The notes under the pieces: generated by a model
Databases searched by the model: none
What the model was told of the DNA's origin: nothing
The model's input: only the letters and a program-made list of their open reading frames with translations
Translations under genes and position numbers: made by a program
Part shown: positions 45,146-55,689 of the stretch, piece after piece
Layout: every line of letters starts with the position of its first letter
Position numbering within the stretch: the stretch's first letter is position 1
Source of the DNA: Dromiciops gliroides
Taxonomy: Eukaryota > Chordata > Mammalia > Microbiotheria > Microbiotheriidae
Assembly: GCF_019393635.1 (NCBI RefSeq)
Contig: NC_057861.1
Coordinates: 723,552,232 to 723,616,231, forward strand
DNA length: 64,000 nt
Direction of reading: 5' to 3'

Positions 45146-46445
45146 TAATTGGAAGGTTTAGAAGACAAGAGTGGTTGGAAGGAAGAGGAGTTTAGTTTAT
45201 ATACATATCGACTTTAAGTTGTCTATGGGACATCCAGATTGGAATGTCCAATGAGCAGTTGGATATGCAAGACTAGAGGTCAGCATGGAAATGATCTTTG
45301 AATCCATGGGTACTGGTGAATGATACCACTAAGTGAAATAGTATAGAGAAAAGAAGAAGGTCCAGGACACACCCTTGGATGACACCTATGTTTAGTGAGA
45401 ATGACCTAGATCCATCAAAGAAGACTGAGGAGTTGTGGTCAGATAGGAGGAAAAGCAGCATAGAGCAGTGTCATGAACAGTGAGAGAGAAGAGAGTATAA
45501 GGAGGAGAAGGTGATTAATAGTGCAAAAGCCCAGAGAGAGGACAAGTAGGATTAACATTAAGCAAAGACCTCTAGATGTGGTGATTAAAAGATTGATGAA
45601 CACTTTGGAGAGAGTGGTAGCATTCAAAAGAGGAAATTATTAGAGAAGAAAGAAAATGGAGACATTTATCATATATAACATTATTAAGGATAACCATAAA
45701 AGGAAGGGGAGATATTTTTGAGGATAGGAAAGTTATAGGTAAGTTTAAAGGGAATATGAAATTAGGAATAATAGAAAAGGCATTCTGATGGAGAAGATTG
45801 AATGAAATAGGATTCCCTGGGCATAGTGGTTTGTATTGTCAAGGGAAAGGGAGAACTCTTCCTGTGAGATATGGTTAATGTAAAAGGTAGTGGTGAAAGG
45901 TGTTTGAGGGATGTCAGAGGAAGAGAAGAGTAGAGAACTCTCAGCCTCAATTTTTTTCAGTAGTATATGAAGTACAGTTCTCAGCTGAGAAGGTGGGCTA
46001 AGAGGAGCCATTGAAGATTTGAAGAGGGATGAAAAGGTTCAGAAAAGCCGCTGAGATGAGTAGGACAGTGAATCAACTAGGGAGTTGTCAAAGGTTTGCC
46101 TTGCTTTAGTGAGGATCTAGTAGGGATTATTTAAAATAAATTTGCATTGGACATTGTCAGCATGATTATATGTTTTTCTTCAGCCTCATTCAGTAGCATA
46201 TGAATAGGAGCAAAAGCAGCAGATGGTAGAAATAATTTAAGTGATATTTGGTAGAGAAAAAAAAGGGTTGGGATGTTGGTTTGAAAAGGACACTAGATTT
46301 GGACGGGTTCACTCATAGTCAAGAAGGAAAAAGGAGGAGAGTGTAACTGATGCAGAAGGTGGTGGCTTGGGAAAGAAATGAGAGTCTAAATGACTGGAGG
46401 CTGGGAGAGAATGAAGAATAGGTTTTGGGTTACAGAACAGAGGGA
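45146..46445 (-). mobile_element. L2 LINE, antisense, RT segment
   Basis: Minus-strand translation near 45273-45461 gives GVIQGCVLDLLLFSILFHLV, the L2 'GVPQGSVLGPLLFSIY' RT block with mutations. Nucleotide words 'ctatgggacatccagattgg' and 'cacacccttggatgacacct' confirm it. It continues the L2 at 43150-43962. Confidence 0.85.
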
Positions 46446-46479
46446 GAATGATAGCAGATTGTCATAAGGTAATGGAATT

Positions 46480-47165
46480 TTAGGGTTTATGTATTATTAT
46501 CATGTTACATCTACAATAAATGTACTTTAATATGATCTTTGTTTTCCTAATTTTCCCGATGTCTTCTTCAGCACTGAGCATATAATTATTTTTGTATAAA
46601 TTCCAAGGTCACTAAGAAAGAACATGTGTTCTTATTTGTTTCTTGTTCTATTAAGTTCACATCATATATTTATTAGCACTTTTCTTTTTAGTTAATTCTT
46701 TATTAGCTTTATTAACTTCTTATCTTTTAGTAATATATCATATATTATTGGTCCACTAGATGGCACATTGGATAGAATGTTGGGCCTGGAGTCAGGAGAC
46801 TCATCTTCCTGAGTTCAATTCTGGTCTCAGACACTTATTAGTTGAGTGACCTTGGGCAAGTCACTTAACTCCCTCTGCTTCAGTTTTTTCATATGTAAAA
46901 TGAGCTAGAGAAGGTAATGACAAACCACTCCAATATCTTTGTCAAGAAAACCACGAATGGCGTCATGAAGAGTCAGATATTACTGAACAATAATACTAAA
47001 TCATAAATTATTGTCATCTGTTAAAATTTCTTACTATTATTGCTTTTTATCTGTCTTCCATTAAGGAATTTTAAATCAGAAATATTAGATCCATATATAT
47101 TTAAGAATGATAACATTATTTGCTTATAAAATTTTACCATAAAATGTCCTTCCATGTTTTTTTTA
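46480..47165 (-). mobile_element. L1 ORF2 fragment, antisense, with nested MAR1
   Basis: 'tagatccatatatatttaag' and 'accataaaatgtccttccat' correspond to antisense L1 endonuclease-region text. A sense MAR1 is inserted at 46750-46995 ('actagatggcacattggata' to 'tattactgaacaata'). Confidence 0.6.
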
Positions 47166-47194
47166 AATCTTTATGATTTATCTCTTCCTCTCTC

Positions 47195-47940
47195 ACTCTC
47201 AGCCTAAGGTAAATGAAGTGTCTAGTAGCACAGGCAGTAATGTAAGTATAGGTAAACCCAAGAATCATACCATTCAGAACCAGTCCTATGTATGACACAG
47301 AAATGACATCAAGAAACCCAGACCATTGAGATATGAGTCCTTGAAAGAGGTTTACATCAAGTTTCTGAGAAACTTGAGCTTTTCTAAGGAGGATAACAAG
47401 AAGGGTCTGAAGATACAAGCCATCAGTTCGTGAACAGAGGGCACCAAGGTCCCCCAGTCCAAGTCTCTCAAGGACAAGACTACTAAGCCTACAGGTTTTA
47501 AGGGCAACACCAGACTTGTCAGCCCCAAGATGGTTGCAAAAAAACAAGGCCCCAAAGTTTTCCCTAAAATGTCTGTGTGCTAAGATCACCAAATCTGACT
47601 CTGAGACTTTGCAAGAACCACCGACCCACTGCTTTCCAAACCCAATGACATGAAGGTTGTTAAAAATCCACTTAACTGACAGGTATTTAGCCTAGTGACT
47701 CCATGTATACCAGGTCTGATCCCATGTAGACTATGTCTGAAGCCAAAATTATTGTGTCCAATGTCTTTTAAGTTAAATTCTAATGTCACCAATCCTAGAG
47801 CTTCAAAGGTTGCTATGCCTAGAGATAACAAGGCTTCTAAGCCAACTGATCCCAAGTCTGCTAAATCTACCAAACCTAAGGCAGCCACAGGTAAAGCTTC
47901 CAGTGTTAAGGCCCCAAGTGCAAAAGTTGCTAGTTCTTTT
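47195..47940 (+). pseudogene. Processed pseudogene-like segment, lysine/alanine/proline-rich
   Basis: Three-frame conceptual translation in the + direction gives [58 protein letters not shown], and at the end RASKVAMPRDNKASKPTDPK followed by SAKSTKPKAATGKASSVKAP. The lysine-rich tail with SAK/KPKAA units looks like a linker-histone C-terminal tail; an oocyte-type H1 (H1-8) relative is one guess. Several stops and shifts exclude function. No introns or poly(A) tail are evident. The 152-residue minus-strand reading frame over it is a shadow. Confidence 0.4.
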
Positions 47941-47942
47941 TT

Positions 47943-48645
47943 CTCTTTTTAAAAATTTATTTATTTTATTTATATTTTTTGGTCTCAATTTCTGTCCCTC
48001 CTTCTGTCCCTCTCTTCCCCCCTCCCCGAGGCAGCAAACAATATGTTATAGGTTATACATGTATGATAATGCAAAACATCACCATATTTGTCACTTTTTA
48101 CAAGCAAATTAAATCATTAAAAATGTAAGAATATGAAAAATAGCATGCTTCAATCTGTTCTATCACTACCAGTTCTTGCTTTAGAGGTAGATACTGTTTC
48201 ATCAGTAGTCCTTTGGGATTCTCTTGGATCTTTGTATTGCTGAGAATAGTCAAGACATTCACAGTTCTTCATCAAACAATATTGTTGTCTCTGTGTACAG
48301 GGTTCTTTTAGTTCTTCTCACTTCCCAATACATCATTTCATACGTGTCTTTCCAAGCTTTTCTAAAGTCATCCTGCTTGTCACTTTTCTTATTGCACAAT
48401 AATATTCTATCATCATCACATACCACGATTTGTTTAGGTATTCCCCAATTTATGGGCATTCCTTTGATTTCCAATTCTTAGCCACCACAAAAAGAGCTAC
48501 TATAAATATTATTGTACAAATAGGTCTTTTTCTCTTTATTGGGATATCTTTGAGATATAAACCTAGTAGTGTTATTGCTGGATGAAAAGGTATGCACAAT
48601 TCTAAAGTCCTTTGGGAATAATTGCAAATTCTTTTCCAGAAAAAA
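47943..48645 (-). mobile_element. L1 3' UTR and ORF2 end, antisense
   Basis: 'atgttataggttatacatgt', 'agtcctttgggattctcttg', 'cattgctgagaatagtc' (approximate), 'ttccccaatttatgggcatt', 'gtaccacaaaaagagctac' (approximate) are antisense L1 3' words. It abuts the pseudogene at 47940 and may have truncated it. Confidence 0.88.
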
Positions 48646-48825
48646 GATTACTTGTCCTAAGCATTCAAAGGAAATGCTTCAGAAGAACTTGTTTTAAATG
48701 TATACCACAGTTTTTCTTAGTCACGACATGATCATTCACTATTTTGTACAAATAAAGGAAATGACTAATCATAATTAAAAAAACCTTTACGATTTGAATG
48801 AAACTATTCTCAAAAGGTTTATTGC

Positions 48826-48978
48826 TGGGGCAGCTAGGTGGTGCAGTGGATAAAGCATTGGCCTTGGATTCAGGAGGACCTGAGTTCAAATCCAGCCTCA
48901 GACACTTGACACTTACCAGCTGTGTGACTCTGGGCAACTCACTTAACCCTCATTGCCCTGCAAAAAAAAAAAAATAAA
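48826..48978 (+). repeat. Young marsupial tRNA-headed SINE
   Basis: Full copy with a 14-bp target duplication AAAAGGTTTATTGC (48812-48825, 48979-48992). Confidence 0.93.
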
Positions 48979-49202
48979 AAAAGGTTTATTGCCATGCATG
49001 CTTTTTTTTCATATAGTAGTAACATAAAAATTTTATTTTATTTTTTTATTTATATCTTATGTTCTCATTGCTGAAATTTCCAAGTATATACCAATCTCAT
49101 TTTCTACTCATAGAGTCACCTCTTGTAAGAAAGAATAAAAAAAGAAAATAGAGATGGGAGGAAAAAGAAGTTCAATGAAATTTTAAAAAAACTGATATGT
49201 TG

Positions 49203-49364
49203 GGGGCAGCTAGATGGCGCAGTGGTTAAAACACCGGCCCTGGATACAGGAGTACCTGAGTTCAAATCCGGCCTCAGACACTTGACACTTACTAGCTGTG
49301 TGACCCTGGGCAAGTCACTTAACCCCCATTGCCTGCAAAACAAAACGAAAAAACAAAACAAAAC
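49203..49364 (+). repeat. Young marsupial tRNA-headed SINE
   Basis: Near-consensus copy with a 17-bp perfect target duplication AAAAAACTGATATGTTG (49186-49202, 49365-49381) and an A-rich tail with CAAAA units. It serves as an unmutated neighbour for comparison with the SINE at 49828. Confidence 0.94.
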
Positions 49365-49827
49365 AAAAAACTGATATGTTGAGTTTGACATATCAAACTG
49401 TATGCAGTGTTCCTCACTCATAATCCTAAACCATTGAAGAAAGAAGGAAAAGTCATTTTCTCCCCTCTTCTTCAGAGTCAAGCTTGCTCATTATAATAAT
49501 AATTATATAGCATCTAGTTTTGATATTGTTGTTATTTCTATTTACATGTTATATTCTTTTTTTTGAATAGAATTTTATTTTCCAAAATATATGTAAAAAA
49601 CAAATTTTAACATCAATTTAAAAAAAAAATTGTTCCAACTTCTCTTCCTCCTCTATTCCCAACCCCCACCCACTAGAACTCAAGCATTTCAAAATAAATT
49701 ATACATGAGTAGTCATGGAAAACATTCCCACATTAGCTAGGTTGTGAGAAAAAACAGTCAAAAAACTCCCCAAACTTCAGACTGAGGAATTGTCAAAGAG
49801 AAAATTTTTTTTTTTAATGTGTTTCCA

Positions 49828-49994
49828 GGGGCAGCTAGGTGGCACAGCGGACAGAGCACCGGCCCTGGAACCAGGAGGACCCGAGCCCAAATCTGGCCCC
49901 AGATACCCACCAGCCACCAGCCACATGACCCCGGGCAAGCCACCCAACCCCAATTGCCTCATCAAAAAAGAAAGAAAAAAAAAGAAAAGAAAAA
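49828..49994 (+). repeat. Hypermutated tRNA-headed SINE inside HAL1
   Basis: Same family as 49203, with a perfect 12-bp target duplication AATGTGTTTCCA (49816-49827, 49995-50006). By hand alignment about 18 consensus T positions are C (for example agTgg to agCgg, gTTcaaat to gCCcaaat, tcacTTaacc to ccacCCaacc). There are only about 4 G-to-A and single examples of other changes. The strand bias equals A-to-G on the HAL1 sense strand. Confidence 0.85.
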
Positions 49995-50986
49995 AATGTG
50001 TTTCCATCTATTTTCAGATACTATCACTTCTTTCTCTGTAGATGGGTTGCCATTTTCATAAGCCCTTCAGGGTTATATTGGACCATTGCCTTGCTGAAAA
50101 TAACCACATGCTTCCCAGCAGATCATTTTACACTATTGCTGTTATTTTGTATACAGTGCATTTCACTCTGCTTCAGTTCATGTAGGTCTTTCCAGGTTTT
50201 TCTAATAGTATCCTGTTCATCATAACCTAAATAAAGTACCTTAAACTTGACAAAGAATGTTCTTCATATTAGCCCAGCAAAGTCATCATAACTATTTCCC
50301 TCCATCCTATTCCCTTCCCATGATATTTACTCTATTTTCTATCTTCTTTTAAACTATTCCTCCTCAAAAGTATTTTACTTCTGACTGTCCCCTCCCCTAC
50401 TCTGCACTCCCTTTTTTTTCACATTTCCTTCCTTATCCTCTTCCCCTCATACTTTCCTATAAGGTTAAATAGATTACTCCTCCCAACTGGGTGTGAATGT
50501 TATTCCCTCCATGAGCCAACTCTGATGAGTTTAAGGTCTTTGAGCTAATTCTATGTTCCAAATTTTCTTCCTCCCTCTCTCCTCAACCCTCCCTATGAAA
50601 TCAAGCAATTCAATATTTCATACTTGTGCCGTTATGCAGAACATCTTCACCTTCCTTGGAGGTATTTTGCTTTTTACTACTCTCTCCCAGAATCTGCCCT
50701 TCCCTCCTTCCCCTCTTCTTCCCCCCCCCCTTATCTCCCTCCCCTCCCTCGGGGCAAAATATATTACTATACCCACTTGAGTATGTATGTTAGTCCTTCT
50801 TTGAGTCAATTCTGATGATATTAAGGTTCACTCACTCCCCAATTCCTTTCCCCTCTTCCCCTCCCCTCCATAAGCTTTTTTCTTGTTTCCTTCATGTGAA
50901 CAACCTCTCCCCAGACCATCTCTCCCCTTCCCCCTCCCCCAGTCTATTTCTCCTACACCTCAACCCTATTTTAAGGATGTCATTAT

Positions 50987-51072
50987 GGGTTAGTTAGGTG
51001 GCACAGTGGACAATGCACCAGCCCTGGACCCAGGAGGCCCCAAGCCCAAATCCGACCCCATACATAAGACAC
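50987..51072 (+). repeat. Truncated SINE fragment with similar T-to-C bias
   Basis: It matches the first ~85 bases of the SINE ('ggtggcacagtggacaatgc', 'ccctggacccaggaggcccc', 'aagcccaaatccgacccca'). About 7 T-to-C changes are visible, several at the same positions as in the 49828 copy, alongside about 4 G-to-A and 3 C-to-T. The 3' part and tail are missing. Confidence 0.7.
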
Positions 51073-51215
51073 CCCACAAAGAACAAAACATAACATCCCT
51101 TCGTATTCAGTTCAGACCTGTGTCCTCTGTATTATCTTCCCATATAGGAATGTTAACAGTTTGATCTTTTAATATCCCTCATGAAGTCTTTTTCCTGTTT
51201 ATTTTTTTATGCTTC

Positions 51216-52201
51216 TCAAGGGTCTTGTATTTGAAAGTCAAATTTTCTATTCAGTTCAGGTCTTTTCATAACAAATGCCTGAAAGTCTTCTTTCTCCTTG
51301 AAGTTCCATGTTTGCCTCTGAAAGATGATGCTTAGTTTTGCTGGGTACGTGATTTTTGGCTGTAGTCCCAGTTCCTTTGCCCTCTGGAATATCATATTCC
51401 ATGCCCTCTGGTCCTTTAATGTAGAAGCTGCTAGATCTTGCTTTATCCTTATTGGAGCTCCACAGTATTTAAATTCCTTTTTTCTAGCTGCTTGCAATAT
51501 TTTCTCCTTGACCTAGGAGTTCTGGAATTTGGCTATAATATTCCTGGAGGTTTTCCTTTTGGGATCTCTTTCAGGAGGTGATCGGTGGATTCTTTCAATT
51601 TCTATTTTAGCTTCTGCTTCTAGAATATCAGGGCAATTTTCCCTCACAATCTCTTGGAGGATGATGTCTAAGCTCTTGTTTTGGTCATGGTTTTCAGGTA
51701 GTCCGATAATTTTCAAATTATCTTTCCTAGATTTATTTTCTAGGTCAGTTGTTTTTCCAAGGAGATATTTCACATTGCCCTCTATTTTTTCATTCAATTG
51801 GATTTGCTTTACTGTGTCTTGGTTCCTCATAAGGTCGCTAGCTTCCATTTGTTCAATCCTAATTCTTAGGCAATTATTTTCAGCAGACAGTTTTTTAATC
51901 TCCTTTTCCATTTGGCTTTTCAAACTGTTGACTTTTTTCTCATGAGTTTCTCATGCATTGCTCTCATTTCTCTTTCCATTCCTTCCTCTCTTTCTCTACA
52001 TCTTCATTCTATCTCTCCTACTTTCTCTTCAAAGTCCCTTTTGAGAGCTTCCATGGCCTGAGACCAGTTCATATTTTTCTTGGAAACTTTGGATGTTGGA
52101 GCTTTGACCCTATTATTATCTTCTTCTTCTGAGGATGTATTGTGGTCTACCTTTCCCCCAAAGAAGTTTTCGATGGTCTTCTGCTTTCTCTGCCTATTCA
52201 T
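51216..52201 (-). pseudogene. HAL1 ORF1 (L1 ORF1p-like), inactivated
   Basis: The start codon at 52201 opens MNRQRKQKTIENFFGGKVDH. Then come a Lys/Glu-rich coiled-coil region, an RRM-like block (NLKIIGLPENHDQNKSLDII), the ERIHR motif and a C-terminal domain (QDLAASTLKDQRAWNMIF, KELGLQPKITYP, FQAFVMKRPEL). This is the standard ORF1p order: coiled coil, RRM, CTD. ORF1p binds L1-type RNA as a trimer and acts as a chaperone. Lesions: TGA at 52004-52006, a frameshift near 51945, and an in-frame TAG at 51513-51515. Apart from these the frame is well kept, suggesting modest age. Confidence 0.85.
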
Positions 52202-52576
52202 CCTGGCTTACTGTTTCTTGGCTTTTTACTCCTTAAAGTGTAGCGCTGCTTCCAGGACACACTGTTTGTGCTACAGCGTGGCCCAGGGGGTGATTGGGCT
52301 TCTTCTCAGCCTGCCTGGCTTGTGAGTAATCACAGCCGCTTTCTTTTTGACCTACATGTTATATTCTTTAGGTATATTGTTTTCCTTTTTCTGCTTAATT
52401 CATTTTTTACCAGTTCATTTGCTTTCCTCTACTTTGTTTTCTTTATATTCCTATTTTCTTGTGATGAAGTAATATTGCATCATATTCATATACAATAATG
52501 TTTTAGTCATTCCTCAGCTTTTGGACATATATTTGTCCCAATTCTTTTCTACTACAAAAAGTGTTATTTTAATTTT

Positions 52577-52724
52577 GTTTGTTTTTTTGGTGGGGCAATG
52601 AGGGTTAAGTGACTTGCCCAGGGTCATATAGCTAGTAAGTGTCAAGTGTCTGAGGCTAGATTTGAACTCAAGTCCTCCTGAATCCAGGGCTGGTGTTTTA
52701 TCCACTGAGCCATCTAGCTGCCCC
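52577..52724 (-). repeat. Young marsupial tRNA-headed SINE, antisense
   Basis: Full antisense copy with poly(T) at left. The target duplication GTTATTTTAATTT (52563-52575) / GCTATTTTAATTT (52730-52742) has 12 of 13 matches. Inserted in antisense L1. Confidence 0.92.
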
Positions 52725-52739
52725 TGAATGCTATTTTAA

Positions 52740-53340
52740 TTTGCATGTATGTATAGAGTCTTTCTACCTTTGACTTCCTATGTCTAGCTGTGTTGTCTCT
52801 GGGTCAAAGTGTGTAGACATTTGAGTCACTTTGTTAGCATAATTCCAATTAGCATGATATATTTTCATTTAGTTTCATTTTCAATCTATTCAGTTCTTTT
52901 TTTATTTAATATATTTCCTGTGAGTAGGATATTGCTGGGGTCTGCATTTTTAAAATCCATTAAATTTTTGCATTTTATTAGGTGAATTTAATCCATTTGC
53001 ATTTAGTATGAAAATTTTTGTACATGTCTTTTTTAGGTCATTTTCTCAGAAATTGTCTTATCCCTATTATTAATCCCAATATAACCAAATATTTTCAAAC
53101 ACAATTCCTATATTTCATATTAGTAATTTTGTAATTTACTTTAACTCGAGTTTGCCTTTCATCAAAGACAGATGCTTTGCTCTTTGATTACCCTGCCCCC
53201 TTTCCTTCTCCCTTTGGGTGTTTTTTCTCTGGTTTTCAGAAATGCCCTTTTGAAATCTTCAGTGTATTAGTCAATGCAATGTTCCAAGAAAGCCTTAACA
53301 TTATGTTAGCAAGTGTTTTATTCTGACTTTTAAAATACTT
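52740..53340 (-). mobile_element. L1 ORF2 endonuclease-region fragment, antisense
   Basis: 'gatattgctggggtctgcat', 'ttaatccatttgcatttagt' and 'gaaatgcccttttgaaatct' follow antisense L1 text around the endonuclease end. The 52370-52560 text ('cattcctcagcttttggaca') is antisense L1 3' UTR and was the HAL1 target. Confidence 0.65.
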
Positions 53341-54365
53341 GTCTCTTTGCCTGGGAGGCTTGCTTACTGTTCAAAGACTTTCTTGAAGTCGATAAATCTC
53401 TGTAAATTTTTCAAAGTCTGTTTACTTCTCAAATATTCATCTCTTGTTTCATAAGGCATTTATAATTTTGAGGGGGAGAGTAATAAATATTTGTAGGTTA
53501 ACAGCCTTTTTTCCTGATTTTATAAATGTTATGCTCTAATTTTTGTAATTTTCTCTTCTAGTAGAGAAGTATTGTGATTTTAACTATTTTACACTGGATT
53601 TTTCTTTTTTTTTCTGGTTTTGTTGTATATACACTTATTCCCTTCTCATGGTAACACTAAAATTTAATTATGATATGTCTAAATATCCTAAATCTTGGGT
53701 TTTTTATTGTGATTACCCTGCAGATATTTGTACTCATGTTTTCTGGTGTTTTTTTTTTGCCAATTTGAGGTTATTTTTATGTTTTTGCTTATTTCCTAAA
53801 ATTGAGTATCAATAATTTTTGTATTAATTTGTTCATTTTATTTTTTCTTATCTTTCTGGCATATCAGTACTTCTGAGTTTACTACATTGTTTTTTATTCT
53901 TTGTCATTGGTTTCATGGGGTCTATGTATTTTCTAACATTTTGGGTCATTCATTTACTTTTCAGACTATATTCCCAACTGTGTGTTATTTCATTTCACTC
54001 TTCTACTAACTCTTATGGATTTTTTGGGGGGGTTCAAAGGTCCTTTTCTTTAAATATTATTATTTTTTAATCTCAACTCTAGTTTGCTACACATCTAATT
54101 TTATTAATTTTCCAAGCTCTTTTATTGGTCTCATGATTTTTAAAAAAATCATTAACAATTGTTTAATTTCTTTGTGTTGTTATCACTCTGAGGAAATCTC
54201 TTGGGCTATTTCTCATAGTCTCTTCATTTCCAATGTTTCTAGTATTTTAGTTAATTCAGTTGTTCTCTGGCATTTAAAAATTTTATCAGCCCTCATTTTC
54301 TCTCATTTTGAATTTTGATTAATTTTCTTAAACATTTATTTTTGGTATTCTTATTTATTTTTTGT
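53340..54365 (-). mobile_element. L1-like antisense, decayed ORF1 region
   Basis: T-rich sequence with the order 'gttgttctctggcatttaaa', 'ctcttgggctatttctcata', 'tttcactcttctactaactc', which resembles antisense ORF1 coiled-coil DNA of L1. Diverged; the assignment is moderate. Confidence 0.45.
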
Positions 54366-54369
54366 TTGT

Positions 54370-55440
54370 TTGTTTTGCAGTGGAGTGGGTTATGAGCAGC
54401 CTGACTCCATTACATCTTACTCCAACATGCTGGATAAGTTTTTATGTTCCCTCATGTTTAGTCTTTTTAAAGAGTCTATCTGAGGTCTTACAGGAGATTC
54501 CTAAGGCTCATAACACTGAGGAAACTTACCTGGCAAGTCAACTTAGGGCACATTAACCTAACACAAGGAACCTGAAAAGAATCTCTTGAGATTATGAGAT
54601 CCTAGAAAAGAAACTGAACTATGTAAGGACACAAGTGATATTTTAGGTACTGCTTTTGATTGAAGGTAAGAACCTAAGGAAAAAAAAAAACATGATGTAG
54701 AATATGAACCCTTAAGAAGATGTTGTTAGTAGTAGTGTTTGACTTTGGAGACTATAGTGAAAAATACAGGAATCAGAGGCCCTTGACCAGTAATGCAGCA
54801 TAATTAGCTAGAACTAAGGATGAATCTGATTGCATTCAACAATATAATTAACACTGCTCTTAAATAAAAAGGGATGATGGGTGGGAGAAATTATCCTAAT
54901 AACAGATTAACTAGTTATCACAGATGGCAAGAATTGTGACCCAGGATAAATGTATTTGCCAATCATTGGGAGATATTTTTTGTGCTTAAAAAAAAAGGAA
55001 ATAGCATGGGTATTTGAAAACCTCAAGCTTCATCATAAATACTTGTTTCAATCCCCCTTTCCTCTCAAAAACAAAATACAAATAAAAGCAAGCACATTTG
55101 TTTAAACCAGACCATCTGCCAAGTCAGCAAATAAATATGCCTTTGCTCTTCTTCATTTGCAACTGTTTACTCTAGGTACAGTTGCTCAAGAATAATGAAA
55201 TGACCAAAAATGCCCCCTGTGACAGGAAAAGAAAGGAAGGAAGGTAATGTTGAATAGTGGAAAGAACATAAAATTTCATGTCAGAGAACTTCGGTACAAA
55301 AGGTAGCACTGTTATAACTGTTTGATGGACCCTTTGTGGCAATAATTATGGTAGGAAATAGAAAAGGCTAGGTCATAGATTGAGATAAGCAAATACAAAA
55401 GAGAGAGAGAGAAGAGAGAAAACTAGTAATTTGGGGAATT
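54370..55440. other. Unassigned interval
   Basis: No exon, RNA gene or repeat that I can name. Several purine-rich and A-rich runs. A possible SINE remnant at about 55240-55310 ('gttgaatagtggaaagaaca'). Confidence 0.4.
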
Positions 55441-55479
55441 GTTACAATTGAGGAAGAGATTTTATGTAAGAGGTAGTGC

Positions 55480-55650
55480 TGAAAACTAATCTTAATTTAC
55501 CTAGGGATTCTAAGAGGCATGTAGTACATTTTATGCATGAGGATGAACCTGTACTAAGTCTGGTCAATGAACACTGGAATAGTATATATGAAGAAAAGAA
55601 GCAGACTACTTTGGCTGGACCACAGAGTATATGAAGATCAGTAATAGGAA
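55480..55650 (-). mobile_element. L2 LINE fragment, antisense
   Basis: 'actactttggctggaccaca', 'gagtatatgaagatcagtaa' and 'ggaaataagctcttgattgc' (L2 antisense 'ggctggaccatagagtgtgt' block). Confidence 0.6.
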
Positions 55651-55689
55651 ATAAGCTCTTGATTGCCTTAATTCATATGCTGATACACT

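Larger units (their letters stand above)
49560..52352 (-). mobile_element. HAL1 (half-L1) retrotransposon with target duplication
   Basis: A minus-strand element, read right to left: a GC-richer 5' UTR (about 52202-52352), ORF1 (52201-51216), then directly a pyrimidine-rich (on +) 3' UTR of the L1 kind down to a poly(T) at 49560. No endonuclease or RT sequence is present. L1-derived elements with ORF1 but no ORF2 are the HAL1 class known from mammals including marsupials. A perfect 17-bp duplication TACATGTTATATTCTTT brackets it (49543-49559, 52353-52369), so it moved as this unit, using another element's ORF2 protein. Two SINE sequences (49828-49994, about 50987-51072) lie inside. Confidence 0.82.

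Noticed and set aside
47134..47592. 152-residue minus-strand frame
   Set aside because: It is opposite the lysine-rich pseudogene-like segment and reads as its antisense shadow.
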